From the NCBI GenBank assembly GCA_022702935.2, contig JAKIML020000105.1:1-64000 (forward strand): 64,000 nucleotides of DNA, in the 5' to 3' direction. The stretch is from Bacillota bacterium (GTDB taxonomy: Bacteria > Bacillota > Clostridia > DSM-8532). Shown here in pieces: positions 25,920-33,630 of this stretch (position 1 is its first letter; each line of letters begins with the position of its first letter). The notes under the pieces were generated by a model. It did no database searches and was not told the origin of the DNA. It was given only the letters and a program-made list of their open reading frames with translations. The position numbers and the translations under genes are program-made.

Positions 25920-25961
25920 CAAAAAAGATAACCTAAGAATTTTTGCGCTTTGGTTCTTAGG
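25920..25961 (-). terminator. Leader terminator-like hairpin before gltB
   Basis: On the minus strand CCTAAGAA ... TTCTTAGG forms an 8-bp perfect stem with a 14-base loop, extended by AAGAT/ATCTT, followed by TTTTTT. It lies about 55 bases before the gltB start, so it probably attenuates the operon. I find no A1/G4 hexaloop stem overlapping it, unlike the other nitrogen leaders. Confidence 0.65.
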
Positions 25962-26050
25962 AGGGGCGCATCTTAATAAGCTTTTCTCTTTTGGAATTTT
26001 GGGCCCGGTAGAGTTACATCATCTTTCGAAAGAGAAATCCATATTAATAT

Positions 26051-26674
26051 TTATTTATGCTTATACTCTTTGATAATGGCTTCGGCCACTTCCTGCAGGG
26101 GTATACCCGTATCCATGCTCCTTTTTTGGATGGCTCGCCAAGCCTCGGCTTCACTTAAGCCAAGCTTGTTCATCAATACGGTCTTGGCTTTATCGGCGAT
26201 TGCCCTTCGCTGCAGATCCATTTTGAGCTTCTGCGTCTCCCGGGTGATACAGGCGATCCTCTCCTTGTACTGAAGAATGAGATCCAGAGAGGTCAATAAG
26301 GCTGCCGATGTCACAGGTCTGGGAAGACATATGATATCATGGGGACCGGCACTGCTTCTGACATAATTGATCTGTTCGGGCGGTGTTATCATCAACACCG
26401 AGCAGGGGTACTGGGACAGAAGATCAGTGGCAAAGGTCAGGCCCGGCATATCACTAAGCGTAAAGCCCACGATGGCGATATCAATGGTGTTCATTCCTGC
26501 TATTCGTAAAGCCTGCATCCCGGATGTACAGGTGTCAATGATGCTATACCCTCGGGGAATCAGGATATTCTTGATCTGTTCAATGGACTCCTGCTGGCGA
26601 AGCGCTATTAATATGTTGCAGCTCATATCCACAGGATCATCCTCGCTTTCTGGTGTTATGCACCAAGTTTGCAC
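26051..26674 (-). CDS. ANTAR-domain RNA-binding antiterminator (NitR-like)
   Basis: ANTAR proteins bind paired hexaloop hairpins in mRNA leaders and block terminator folding. The C-terminal ~55 residues are an ANTAR domain (KTVLMNKLGLSEAEAWRAI, then IPLQEVAEAIIK). The N-terminal half has the response-regulator receiver fold, but the phosphoacceptor position reads IAIVGFTLSDMPG with Gly instead of Asp, and the conserved Lys is Arg (LPRPVT). It is thus a pseudo-receiver, likely not phosphorylated. A coiled-coil linker joins them. It lies 8 bp after glnA, the arrangement known for NitR of solventogenic clostridia. The true start may be ATG 26626 (MSCNILIAL). Confidence 0.9.
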   Translation of the reverse strand: MQTWCITPESEDDPVDMSCNILIALRQQESIEQIKNILIPRGYSIIDTCTSGMQALRIAGMNTIDIAIVGFTLSDMPGLTFATDLLSQYPCSVLMITPPEQINYVRSSAGPHDIICLPRPVTSAALLTSLDLILQYKERIACITRETQKLKMDLQRRAIADKAKTVLMNKLGLSEAEAWRAIQKRSMDTGIPLQEVAEAIIKEYKHK

Positions 26675-26682
26675 CCTAGGGT

Positions 26683-28017
26683 TTAATACCTGTAAAGATA
26701 TTGATCAATCTCCCAATTGTGCACGCGAGATTTATATTCATCCCATTCCTGGCGTTTTGCCTTGATAAAGTATTGAGCGGCATGATTGCCAAGAGCATTG
26801 AGTATGAGCTGATCCTTTTCAAGTTCGTTCAGAGCTTCGTTGAGGTTCTCGGGCAGTCTTTCTATGAAAAGCTGACGTCTTTCTTCATCGCTCATGGTAT
26901 AAATATTTCTCTCTACGGCGGCGGGAGGCTTCAGGCCTCTCTTGATACCATCCAGACCTGCAGCAAGAATAACGGCAAATGTCAAATAGGGATTACAGGA
27001 TGGATCAGGGTTTCGTAATTCTATACGGGTAGCCTCTCCCTTGACAGCAGGGATGCGTATCAGCGGGCTTCTGTTTTTGGTGGCCCAGCAAATGTATACG
27101 GGAGCCTCATAACCCGATACCAGACGCTTGTAGGAGTTGACAAGGGGATTGGATATGGCGGTGATGGCCTTGATGTGATCCAGAACACCTGCCATGAAGC
27201 TGTAGGCCTCAGCCGAAAGTCCCAGCTTGTCATTGGGATCATAGAAGACGTTTTTACCGTCCCTGGATAAGGACAGATTGGTATGTAGGCCGCTGCCGCT
27301 CATATCGGCAATGGGCTTGGGCATAAAGGTAGCGGCAAGACCATGACGACGGGCGATGGTTTTCACCACAATCTTGAAGGTCATGAGCATATCGGCAGCC
27401 TGAAGGGCTTCGTCATAGCGGAAATCTATTTCATGCTGTCCGTTGGCCACCTCATGGTGGGAGGCCTCAACATCAAAGCCCATTTCCTCCAGAGTGAGGC
27501 AGATATCCCGACGTGCGTCCTCGCCTAAGTCCATAGGGCTTAAATCGAAATAGCCGCCCTGATCATGGGTGAGGGTTGTGGTTCTGCCGTTGGTGTCGGT
27601 ATGGAAAAGGAAGAATTCGCATTCAGGACCCACATTCAATGAATAGCCCATGCTCTGTGCCTCGGCGAGGGCTCTTCTTAAGATATAGCGCGGATCGCCC
27701 TCAAAAGGAGTGCCATCGGGCTTATAGACGTCGCAGATCAACCTGGCCACACGACCGTTTTGCGGACGCCAGGGGAAGATAGAAAAGGAATCGATATCGG
27801 GATAGAGATACATATCGGATTCCTCAATACGCGCAAACCCGTCTATGGAAGATCCATCAAACATATATTTATTCTGAAGTGCTTGCTCTAGATGATCTAC
27901 AGTAATAGCAACATTTTTTGACATGCCAAAAATATCCGTAAATTGCAGCCTTACAAATTTGACATCATTCTCTCTCGCCATACGGATAACTTCTTCTGGA
28001 ACCCATTTCTTACTCAT
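26683..28017 (-). CDS. glnA: Glutamine synthetase type I
   Basis: GlnA makes glutamine from glutamate and ammonia. The 444-residue length and the C-terminus NWEIDQYLYRY mark the shorter GSI-alpha class, which lacks the adenylylation loop, so control is not by adenylylation. Motifs include MFDGSSIDGF, the ATP-site and ammonia-site segment GPECEFFLF, and the glutamate flap near residue 300. The ribosome site GCAAAGGAGC precedes ATG 28017. It is followed after 8 bp by the ANTAR gene and preceded by an ANTAR-type leader, implying feedback through antitermination. Confidence 0.97.
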   Translation of the reverse strand: MSKKWVPEEVIRMARENDVKFVRLQFTDIFGMSKNVAITVDHLEQALQNKYMFDGSSIDGFARIEESDMYLYPDIDSFSIFPWRPQNGRVARLICDVYKPDGTPFEGDPRYILRRALAEAQSMGYSLNVGPECEFFLFHTDTNGRTTTLTHDQGGYFDLSPMDLGEDARRDICLTLEEMGFDVEASHHEVANGQHEIDFRYDEALQAADMLMTFKIVVKTIARRHGLAATFMPKPIADMSGSGLHTNLSLSRDGKNVFYDPNDKLGLSAEAYSFMAGVLDHIKAITAISNPLVNSYKRLVSGYEAPVYICWATKNRSPLIRIPAVKGEATRIELRNPDPSCNPYLTFAVILAAGLDGIKRGLKPPAAVERNIYTMSDEERRQLFIERLPENLNEALNELEKDQLILNALGNHAAQYFIKAKRQEWDEYKSRVHNWEIDQYLYRY

Positions 28018-28044
28018 AACATTTGCTCCTTTGCAAATATAATT

Positions 28045-28096
28045 AAAGCGCTCCTAAGGAAGGATACTTCAAGTAAACCCCCTTAAGAACGCCTTT
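28045..28096 (-). terminator. Leader attenuator before glnA
   Basis: On the minus strand AAAG(G)CGTTCTTAAGG pairs with CCTTAGGAGCGCTTT: 4 pairs, a bulged G, then 11 pairs with two G-U. The following tract (AATTATATTT) is only moderately T-rich. It uses the loop and 3' arm of the hexaloop hairpin at 28086-28101, so formation is mutually exclusive. Confidence 0.6.
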
Positions 28097-28101
28097 GTTC
28101 T
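28086..28101 (-). promoter_or_regulatory. ANTAR-type hexaloop hairpin in glnA leader
   Basis: On the minus strand AGAAC-[AAAGGC]-GTTCT is a 5-bp perfect stem whose loop is identical to those in the gatC and glnN P1 leaders (A1, G4). It lies about 45 nt into the predicted transcript. Confidence 0.78.
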
Positions 28102-28149
28102 CACAAATATTTGAAGGATTAAAGCATCAAACTTGCAACTTACGGTCAA

Positions 28150-28179
28150 ATTATACCATACCATCCGCCCAAAATGCAA
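28150..28179 (-). promoter_or_regulatory. glnA promoter
   Basis: On the minus strand TTGCAT, an 18-base spacer and TATAAT; transcription would start near 28143 and give a ~125-nt leader. The -35 sequence equals that of gatCAB. Confidence 0.8.
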
Positions 28180-28288
28180 GAGATGAAATCAAAAAATTCA
28201 TTTTTGACAAAAAGCCCTTGATAAGCTTCTTCTGCCGCGCAGTCTTCTCTTTTCTAATCCTTATTTTTAGTATAGTATAGCAAATTTT

Positions 28289-28307
28289 AAGGGGTTTGCC
28301 ACCCCTT
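28289..28307. terminator. Terminator after asnB
   Basis: AAGGGGT-TTGCC-ACCCCTT is a perfect 7-bp stem immediately beyond the asnB stop. The T-run is stronger on the plus strand (TTTTTT) than on the minus strand (AAAATTT), so it may act in both directions. Confidence 0.65.
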
Positions 28308-28309
28308 TT

Positions 28310-30148
28310 TTACTGGATCTGAACCTTGTATTCGGTAAGCCAGGTCTCCACCTGGATGAGCCATGCAAGAAGCTGCGGGAAGGCCATAAGCTGCCCGAAC
28401 CAGGGACGGCCTAATTCGGCAGGCCGGTCCATAAGCTCCAAAAGAGTCTTTCTGTCAATCAACGGCAGTATACGGGAATTGCTGTCGGACAAGATATCCA
28501 GCATCCGTTCCTTGACAGCCTGGGTATAGGAGGGGTTATGGGTTTTGGGATAGGGGCTCTTTTTGCGCCAGAGAATTTCATGGGGAAGGGTATCCTCCAG
28601 GGCCTTGCGCAGTAAGCCCTTTTCCCTGTTATCATACATTTTGAGGGACCAGGGGATATTCCACACATACTGGACCAGGCGATGGTCGCAGTAGGGTACC
28701 CGCACCTCAAGACCATGGGCCATGCTCATTCTGTCCTTCCGATCCAGGAGGGTGGACATAAACCAGGTGATATTTAAATAGAAGATCTCACGGCGCCTGG
28801 CCTCCAAAGCACTTTCTCCGGGCAGGCGGGGAACCTGTTTTAAGGTCTCCTCATAGCGCTGACGGACATACTCATGGGCATTAATGCGCGCGCTCAGGTC
28901 GGGGGAAAGAACCTTCAGACGCTCATCCAGCAGCCGGGCCCAGGGGAAGGTGGGTGTCTCAAAAAACTCCCTGTGGTGGAACCAGGGATAACCCCCAAAG
29001 ACCTCGTCGGCGCACTCACCGCTTAGGGCCACGGTGGCGAATTTTTTAATCTCCCGGCAGAAGAGATAGAGGGAGGAATCCACGTCAGCCATGCCGGGGA
29101 AGTCCCTGGCCAGAACCGCATCCTTCAAGGCCTCCACCAGCTCCGGAGTATCAAAGGTGAACACATGATGATGGGTGCCGAAGGCTTCCGACATGAGCCT
29201 GACATAGGGCGCATCGGCATTGGGCTGGAAGAGGGAGGATTTAAAATGCTTTTCATTATCCACATAGTCGATGGAGAAGGTGTCCAGGATTCGGCCCTCC
29301 TCCTTGAAGGCTATGGCTGCAACCGCAGAAATAATACTGGAATCTAAGCCCCCGGACAAGAAGGTGCACAGGGGGACATCACTGACCAACTGCCGCTTTA
29401 TAGCGTCCTTGACCCACCAGGATACCTTTTCTATGGTCTCCTCGGGAGAATCCTCGTGGGGTGCGCTGGACAGGGTCCAGTAGCAGCTTTCTTTGATTCC
29501 GTCGCCGGTGAAGATAATACTGTGGGCGGGCTTGACCTCAAAGACTTTTTCATAAATCCCGTGGCCCGGAGTTCTGGCGGGACACAGGGTGAAGATCTCG
29601 GCAAGGCCTTGGGTGCTCACCACGGGTTTGACCATAGGGTGCTTTAACAGGGCCTTCATCTCAGAACCAAAGATGAGGTTTTGACCGTTGAGGCTGTAAA
29701 AAAGAGGCTTGACCCCAAATCTGTCCCGGGCCATGAACAGGCACTGCTCCTTTTCGTCCCATATGGCAAAGGCATAGATGCCGTTCAAATACTCTACGCA
29801 CTGGGGGCCCCATTCTATATAGGAAACAAGGAGCACCTCGGTGTCGGATCGGGTGTGGAAGTGATGGCCCAGGGATAAGAGGGCGGAGCGCAGTTCGTCA
29901 GTATTATAGAGCTCACCGTTATAGGTTATTACATAGGACTTACCGTTCAGCGTCCGTACCATGGGCTGCAGACCTCCCTCGGGGTCCACCACGGCAAGCC
30001 TTCTGTGAACCAGCATGGCATGGGGAGAAAACCATTCCCCGCTTGAATCGGGCCCCCTGTTTCTAAGGGTTTCCGACATATCCTCAAGAATGTTCCTTTC
30101 CAGGGACAGATCCTCGACTAAATTTACCCATCCGGCGATTCCGCACAT
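28310..30148 (-). CDS. asnB: Asparagine synthase (glutamine-hydrolysing)
   Basis: AsnB transfers the amide nitrogen of glutamine to aspartate with ATP. The 612-residue protein begins MCGIAGWV with the catalytic Cys 2 of the class II glutaminase domain and has the PP-loop FLSGGLDSSII in the synthetase half (about residue 265). Length is normal for the AsnB family. GGAGGAG precedes the start. The leader carries a hexaloop hairpin and terminator. With GatCAB-AspRS in the same block, the cell has both a free-asparagine route and a tRNA-dependent route. Confidence 0.95.
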   Translation of the reverse strand: MCGIAGWVNLVEDLSLERNILEDMSETLRNRGPDSSGEWFSPHAMLVHRRLAVVDPEGGLQPMVRTLNGKSYVITYNGELYNTDELRSALLSLGHHFHTRSDTEVLLVSYIEWGPQCVEYLNGIYAFAIWDEKEQCLFMARDRFGVKPLFYSLNGQNLIFGSEMKALLKHPMVKPVVSTQGLAEIFTLCPARTPGHGIYEKVFEVKPAHSIIFTGDGIKESCYWTLSSAPHEDSPEETIEKVSWWVKDAIKRQLVSDVPLCTFLSGGLDSSIISAVAAIAFKEEGRILDTFSIDYVDNEKHFKSSLFQPNADAPYVRLMSEAFGTHHHVFTFDTPELVEALKDAVLARDFPGMADVDSSLYLFCREIKKFATVALSGECADEVFGGYPWFHHREFFETPTFPWARLLDERLKVLSPDLSARINAHEYVRQRYEETLKQVPRLPGESALEARRREIFYLNITWFMSTLLDRKDRMSMAHGLEVRVPYCDHRLVQYVWNIPWSLKMYDNREKGLLRKALEDTLPHEILWRKKSPYPKTHNPSYTQAVKERMLDILSDSNSRILPLIDRKTLLELMDRPAELGRPWFGQLMAFPQLLAWLIQVETWLTEYKVQIQ

Positions 30149-30227
30149 AAATTCTCCTCCTGTCTTTTAGGAAATAAAGCATCCTATGTCTGATCACCAG
30201 CAAAAGCCCATGTGCATGCATACCAAT

Positions 30228-30263
30228 AAAAAAGGCGCGGGTAATAAACCGACGCCATTGCCG
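30228..30263 (-). promoter_or_regulatory. ANTAR-type hairpin and attenuator in asnB leader
   Basis: On the minus strand CGGC-[AATGGC]-GTCG (30250-30263) is a 4-bp stem with one G-U and a loop with A1 and G4. It overlaps the terminator GGCGTCGGT-TTATT-ACCCGCGCC-TTTTTT (30228-30256; one mismatch). The same overlap logic is seen in the other nitrogen leaders. I could not identify its promoter with confidence. Confidence 0.65.
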
Positions 30264-30374
30264 CTGATAATCATAAGGGACAACATTTCATATTAGTATA
30301 TGTTGCTGGGGAGGAGAGGTTTACCAGGCAGGGCCCTGTCCAAAGGGGGCCGAAAGCGCTGAAAGGGGCAAAAT

Positions 30375-30403
30375 AAAAGTATCCTTGCACAAAGGATACT
30401 TTT
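30375..30403. terminator. Symmetric terminator-like hairpin
   Basis: AAAAGTATCCTT-GCAC-(A)AAGGATACTTTT is a near-perfect 12-bp stem with A- and T-rich feet on both sides. It looks bidirectional and may insulate asnB from rnf, or end an unannotated short transcript. Confidence 0.6.
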
Positions 30404-30411
30404 GGATGTTA

Positions 30412-30429
30412 AGGTTAAATTATTAACAA
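30412..30429. promoter_or_regulatory. Rex-like operator upstream of rnfC
   Basis: AGGTTAA-ATTA-TTAACAA matches the Rex consensus fully in the right half and at five of seven positions in the left. It is about 310 bp upstream of rnfC and also upstream of the divergent asnB, so its target is uncertain. Confidence 0.5.
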
Positions 30430-30742
30430 TTTGCGTTGCTTTCAGTTCTAATTATAGTCAGTTTTCTTTCAGTTTTCAATTCGCAATTTTGATTAAATAT
30501 CAAAATTATTCTTAGTTGAAACGGCGAACTTTTTATATGGTAAGTTCTTTGAATTGCTCAGGGAAAGAAAACTATGTATACTTAATACATAAGGAGTACA
30601 TCAGGAGCTTTCAATGTGCTTATTAAACAAATGATCACAGCTTATCTTCGGTAATTTTTATATGCTATCGTCTTTGGCAGCCGTGTGTATAACATAATGA
30701 AGTTCGTCATCAGTTCTTATAGATAAATGGAGTTGATCATCT

Positions 30743-32056
30743 ATGAAATTTTTTAGGATTAAAGGTGGAGTGCATCCGTCGCATCATAAAAGCACCAAGG
30801 ATGCGACAACAGTGGTTATGGGACTGCCTTCCAAGGTGGTTATTCCCATGGTTCAGCATCTGGGGGCACCCTGCCAGCCCCTTGTAAAAAAGGGTGACAC
30901 GGTGAAGGTGGGACAAGTCATTGGCAATACCGATGCCTTTGTATCTGCGCCCGTCCACGCCAGTGTATCGGGAACGGTAACCGCCGTTGAGCCACGAATC
31001 ATTTCAGGGAGTAGGCCCATCCTTTGTGTTGAGATTAAGCCCGACGGCCTTCAGGAACTGGATGCCATTGAGCCGCCCGTTGTTACCAGTAAGGAAGACT
31101 TTTTAAAGGCAGTACGCGCTTCGGGACTGACAGGTCTCGGCGGCGCCGGCTTCCCCACCCATGTGAAGCTGAATCCTCCCAAGGATGCCAAGGTGGATAC
31201 ATTGATTATCAATGCGGCTGAATGTGAGCCCTATATCACCTCGGACTACAGGGAATGCCTTGAGAATACTGCCGGTATCATTGAAGGCATTGAACATGTG
31301 CTCAAATGGACGGGTATTCCCAAGGCCTTTATTGGTATTGAGGACAATAAGCCCGATGCTGTTGAGCTGCTTAAAAAGGCCACAATGAGCAAGCCAAACA
31401 TCGAAGTGGTGAGCCTTCCGTCCATCTATCCCCAGGGTGCTGAGAAAATGCTGATTTATGCCCTGACGGGCCGTCAGGTGCCACCGGGAAAGCTTCCTGC
31501 TGATGCGGGCTGTATTGTGTTGAATGTTACCAGTGTCGCCTTTCTTGCAAACTACATAAAGACGGGCATGCCCCTTATCAAGAAGCGCATCACCGTTGAC
31601 GGATCAGCCGTTAAGTATCCCAAAAATGTGGAGGTTCTTATTGGCACTCCCGTAGGCGAGGTCTTCGAATTCTGCGGCGGTTTGAAGGAGGAGCCTGGAA
31701 AGCTCATTATGGGTGGTCCCATGATGGGTGTGGCCCTCTATTCATTGGAACTTCCTGTGCTTAAGAACACCAATGCCCTTCTGGCCTTGAGTGAACAAGA
31801 AGGCAAGCTCCCCCAGGAGACCGCCTGTATACGATGCGGCCGCTGTGTAAGAGCCTGTCCCATGAATTTGCTGCCGCTTGAGATTGATCGCCTGGCCAAG
31901 GCCAGCCAGTTCGATGAACTGAACAAATACAATATCATGGACTGTATAGAGTGCGGTTCGTGCGTCTTTGCCTGTCCGGCCAAGCGCCTGATTGTCCAAT
32001 CCATTCGTTTGGGCAAGGATGCTTTACGACGCGCTTCTGCAAAGAAGCAGGCATAG
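30743..32056 (+). CDS. rnfC: Rnf electron transport complex subunit C
   Basis: RnfC is the NADH-binding, iron-sulfur subunit of the membrane Rnf complex, which couples ferredoxin:NAD oxidoreduction to Na+ or H+ transport. The 437-residue protein has a Complex I NuoF-like fold with GLGGAGFPTHVKL and two cluster motifs CIRCGRCVRACP and CIECGSCVFACP at the C-terminus. Start ATG 30743 follows GGAG at a somewhat long spacing. It is the first of six contiguous rnf genes. Confidence 0.96.
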   Translation: MKFFRIKGGVHPSHHKSTKDATTVVMGLPSKVVIPMVQHLGAPCQPLVKKGDTVKVGQVIGNTDAFVSAPVHASVSGTVTAVEPRIISGSRPILCVEIKPDGLQELDAIEPPVVTSKEDFLKAVRASGLTGLGGAGFPTHVKLNPPKDAKVDTLIINAAECEPYITSDYRECLENTAGIIEGIEHVLKWTGIPKAFIGIEDNKPDAVELLKKATMSKPNIEVVSLPSIYPQGAEKMLIYALTGRQVPPGKLPADAGCIVLNVTSVAFLANYIKTGMPLIKKRITVDGSAVKYPKNVEVLIGTPVGEVFEFCGGLKEEPGKLIMGGPMMGVALYSLELPVLKNTNALLALSEQEGKLPQETACIRCGRCVRACPMNLLPLEIDRLAKASQFDELNKYNIMDCIECGSCVFACPAKRLIVQSIRLGKDALRRASAKKQA

Positions 32057-32086
32057 AGACTAACACCTTAGAAGGGAGAATGTGTT

Positions 32087-33046
32087 TTGGATAAGAGGTT
32101 GTCAGTGAGTTCCTCTCCGCATATCAGGAGTGATATCACTACCCGCAGGCTGATGCTGGATGTTATCATTGCGCTCATACCCGCGACGGCTGCAGGTATT
32201 TACTATTTCGGCGTACGCGCCGCCTTGCTCATCGCTATTACCACCCTGTCCTGTGTAGGATGGGAATATGTGACCCGAAAAGCCCTTAAGCGTTCCAACA
32301 CCATTGGTGATTTAAGTGCTGTGGTTACGGGGCTTATTCTGGCTCTGAATCTTCCGCCCCAGCTTCCTGTCTGGATGGCTGTTGTGGGAGCGTTTTTTGC
32401 GATAGTTGTTGTCAAGCAGCTTTTCGGAGGAATAGGTCAGAACTTTGTCAATCCTGCCCTGGCCGCCAGAGCCATGCTGGTTGTGGCTTACGGCTCAAGG
32501 ATGACTTTCTGGACCGCGCCATTTAACAGTGCATCCAATATGGCTGATGCTGTTTCCTCTGCGACACCCTTGGGAATTCTGAAGGAAGGCGGAATCCTTC
32601 CCGGTCTGTCCCAGATGTTCTTTGGAAATATTGGCGGTTCTCTGGGTGAAACCTCGGCGCTGGCCCTTATCATAGGCGGGCTCTACCTTCTGTTCAGGGG
32701 TGTTATCACCTGGCATATCCCCGTGATTTACACCGGCACCGTGGCCCTGATGGCATGGATTCTTGGGCCCAATGGTTTTCTGACCGGCAACCCACTCTTC
32801 CATGTACTGGCCGGCGGTCTTCTTCTGGGAGCCTTCTTCATGGCCACCGACTATACCACCAGTCCCATGACGAAAAAAGGCATGGCCATATTTTCCGTGG
32901 GTTGTGGTGTTCTGACCATTGTTTTCAGACTCTATACCAATATGCCCGAGGGCGTTTCCTTTGCCATTCTTCTGATGAACGTAGCCGTTCCTCTTATTGA
33001 TCGGTATACTGCCCCGAAAAGATTTGGAGGTGGTGCACGTGTTTAA
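32087..33046 (+). CDS. rnfD: Rnf complex subunit D
   Basis: RnfD is an integral membrane subunit with covalently bound FMN. The 319-residue protein has about nine hydrophobic helices and the flavinylation motif SSATPLG (FMN on the threonine). The start at 32087 is TTG (reads as ttggataagagg), preceded by GAAGGGAGAA; no better ATG exists nearby. Its end overlaps rnfG by 8 bases. Confidence 0.95.
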   Translation: MDKRLSVSSSPHIRSDITTRRLMLDVIIALIPATAAGIYYFGVRAALLIAITTLSCVGWEYVTRKALKRSNTIGDLSAVVTGLILALNLPPQLPVWMAVVGAFFAIVVVKQLFGGIGQNFVNPALAARAMLVVAYGSRMTFWTAPFNSASNMADAVSSATPLGILKEGGILPGLSQMFFGNIGGSLGETSALALIIGGLYLLFRGVITWHIPVIYTGTVALMAWILGPNGFLTGNPLFHVLAGGLLLGAFFMATDYTTSPMTKKGMAIFSVGCGVLTIVFRLYTNMPEGVSFAILLMNVAVPLIDRYTAPKRFGGGARV

Positions 33047-33629
33047 GGATTTGATTAAACCGTCCCTGATTCTCTTTTTGGTCTGTGCCATTATGACGGG
33101 TGCTCTGGCCTATGTCAACGGCGTGACCAAGCCCATTATTGAAGAAAATGACAAGAAAACCGAGCAGGAAAGCCTGGAAATGGTTTTCCCCGACAGCGAC
33201 AGCTTTTTGGAGCCTGTGAAGGCCGATGAACTTAAACAGCAGGGTCTTGATGTCAGTGATAGAATTGTAAAGCTCTATGAGGCCCAAAAGGAAGGAAAAA
33301 CCCAGGGTTATGTAGTTGAGGTTTCCTCCAAGGGTTATGGCGGAGCCATTAAAATCTTTGTGGGTGTGGACATGGAGTCCAATATAACAGGTGTTATGCT
33401 TGCAAGCCATAACGAGACCCCCGGTCTGGGCTCTAAAGCAGCCGATAAGGCCTTTACCCAGCAGTATTTAGGACAAATTCCCGAGAAGGCTTTCTCTGTG
33501 GTCAAGGGCGTTGCCGATGAAGACCACGAAATACAGGCTGTCAGCGGGGCCACCATCTCCTCCAGGGCTGTAACCCAGGGCGTGGCTGATGCCGTGATAC
33601 TGATTCGTTCGTTATTGGGGGGTGCGTAA
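33039..33629 (+). CDS. rnfG: Rnf complex subunit G
   Basis: RnfG carries a covalent FMN on the outer face of the membrane. One N-terminal helix (LILFLVCAIMTGALAYVNG) anchors an FMN-binding domain with the motif SGATISS, where the threonine is flavinylated. I choose GTG 33039 because GGAGGTGG (33025-33032) stands directly upstream; the frame is open back to 32997. It overlaps rnfD by 8 bases, implying coupled translation. It has 196 residues. Confidence 0.94.
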   Translation: MFKDLIKPSLILFLVCAIMTGALAYVNGVTKPIIEENDKKTEQESLEMVFPDSDSFLEPVKADELKQQGLDVSDRIVKLYEAQKEGKTQGYVVEVSSKGYGGAIKIFVGVDMESNITGVMLASHNETPGLGSKAADKAFTQQYLGQIPEKAFSVVKGVADEDHEIQAVSGATISSRAVTQGVADAVILIRSLLGGA

Positions 33630-33630
33630 A

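Larger units (their letters stand above)
30149..30742. other. Divergent asnB-rnfC spacer
   Basis: This 594-bp gap holds the asnB leader, a 12-bp hairpin at 30375-30403, a Rex-like dyad at 30412-30429 and an AT-rich stretch up to the rnfC ribosome site. I find no gene in it. Confidence 0.7.
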
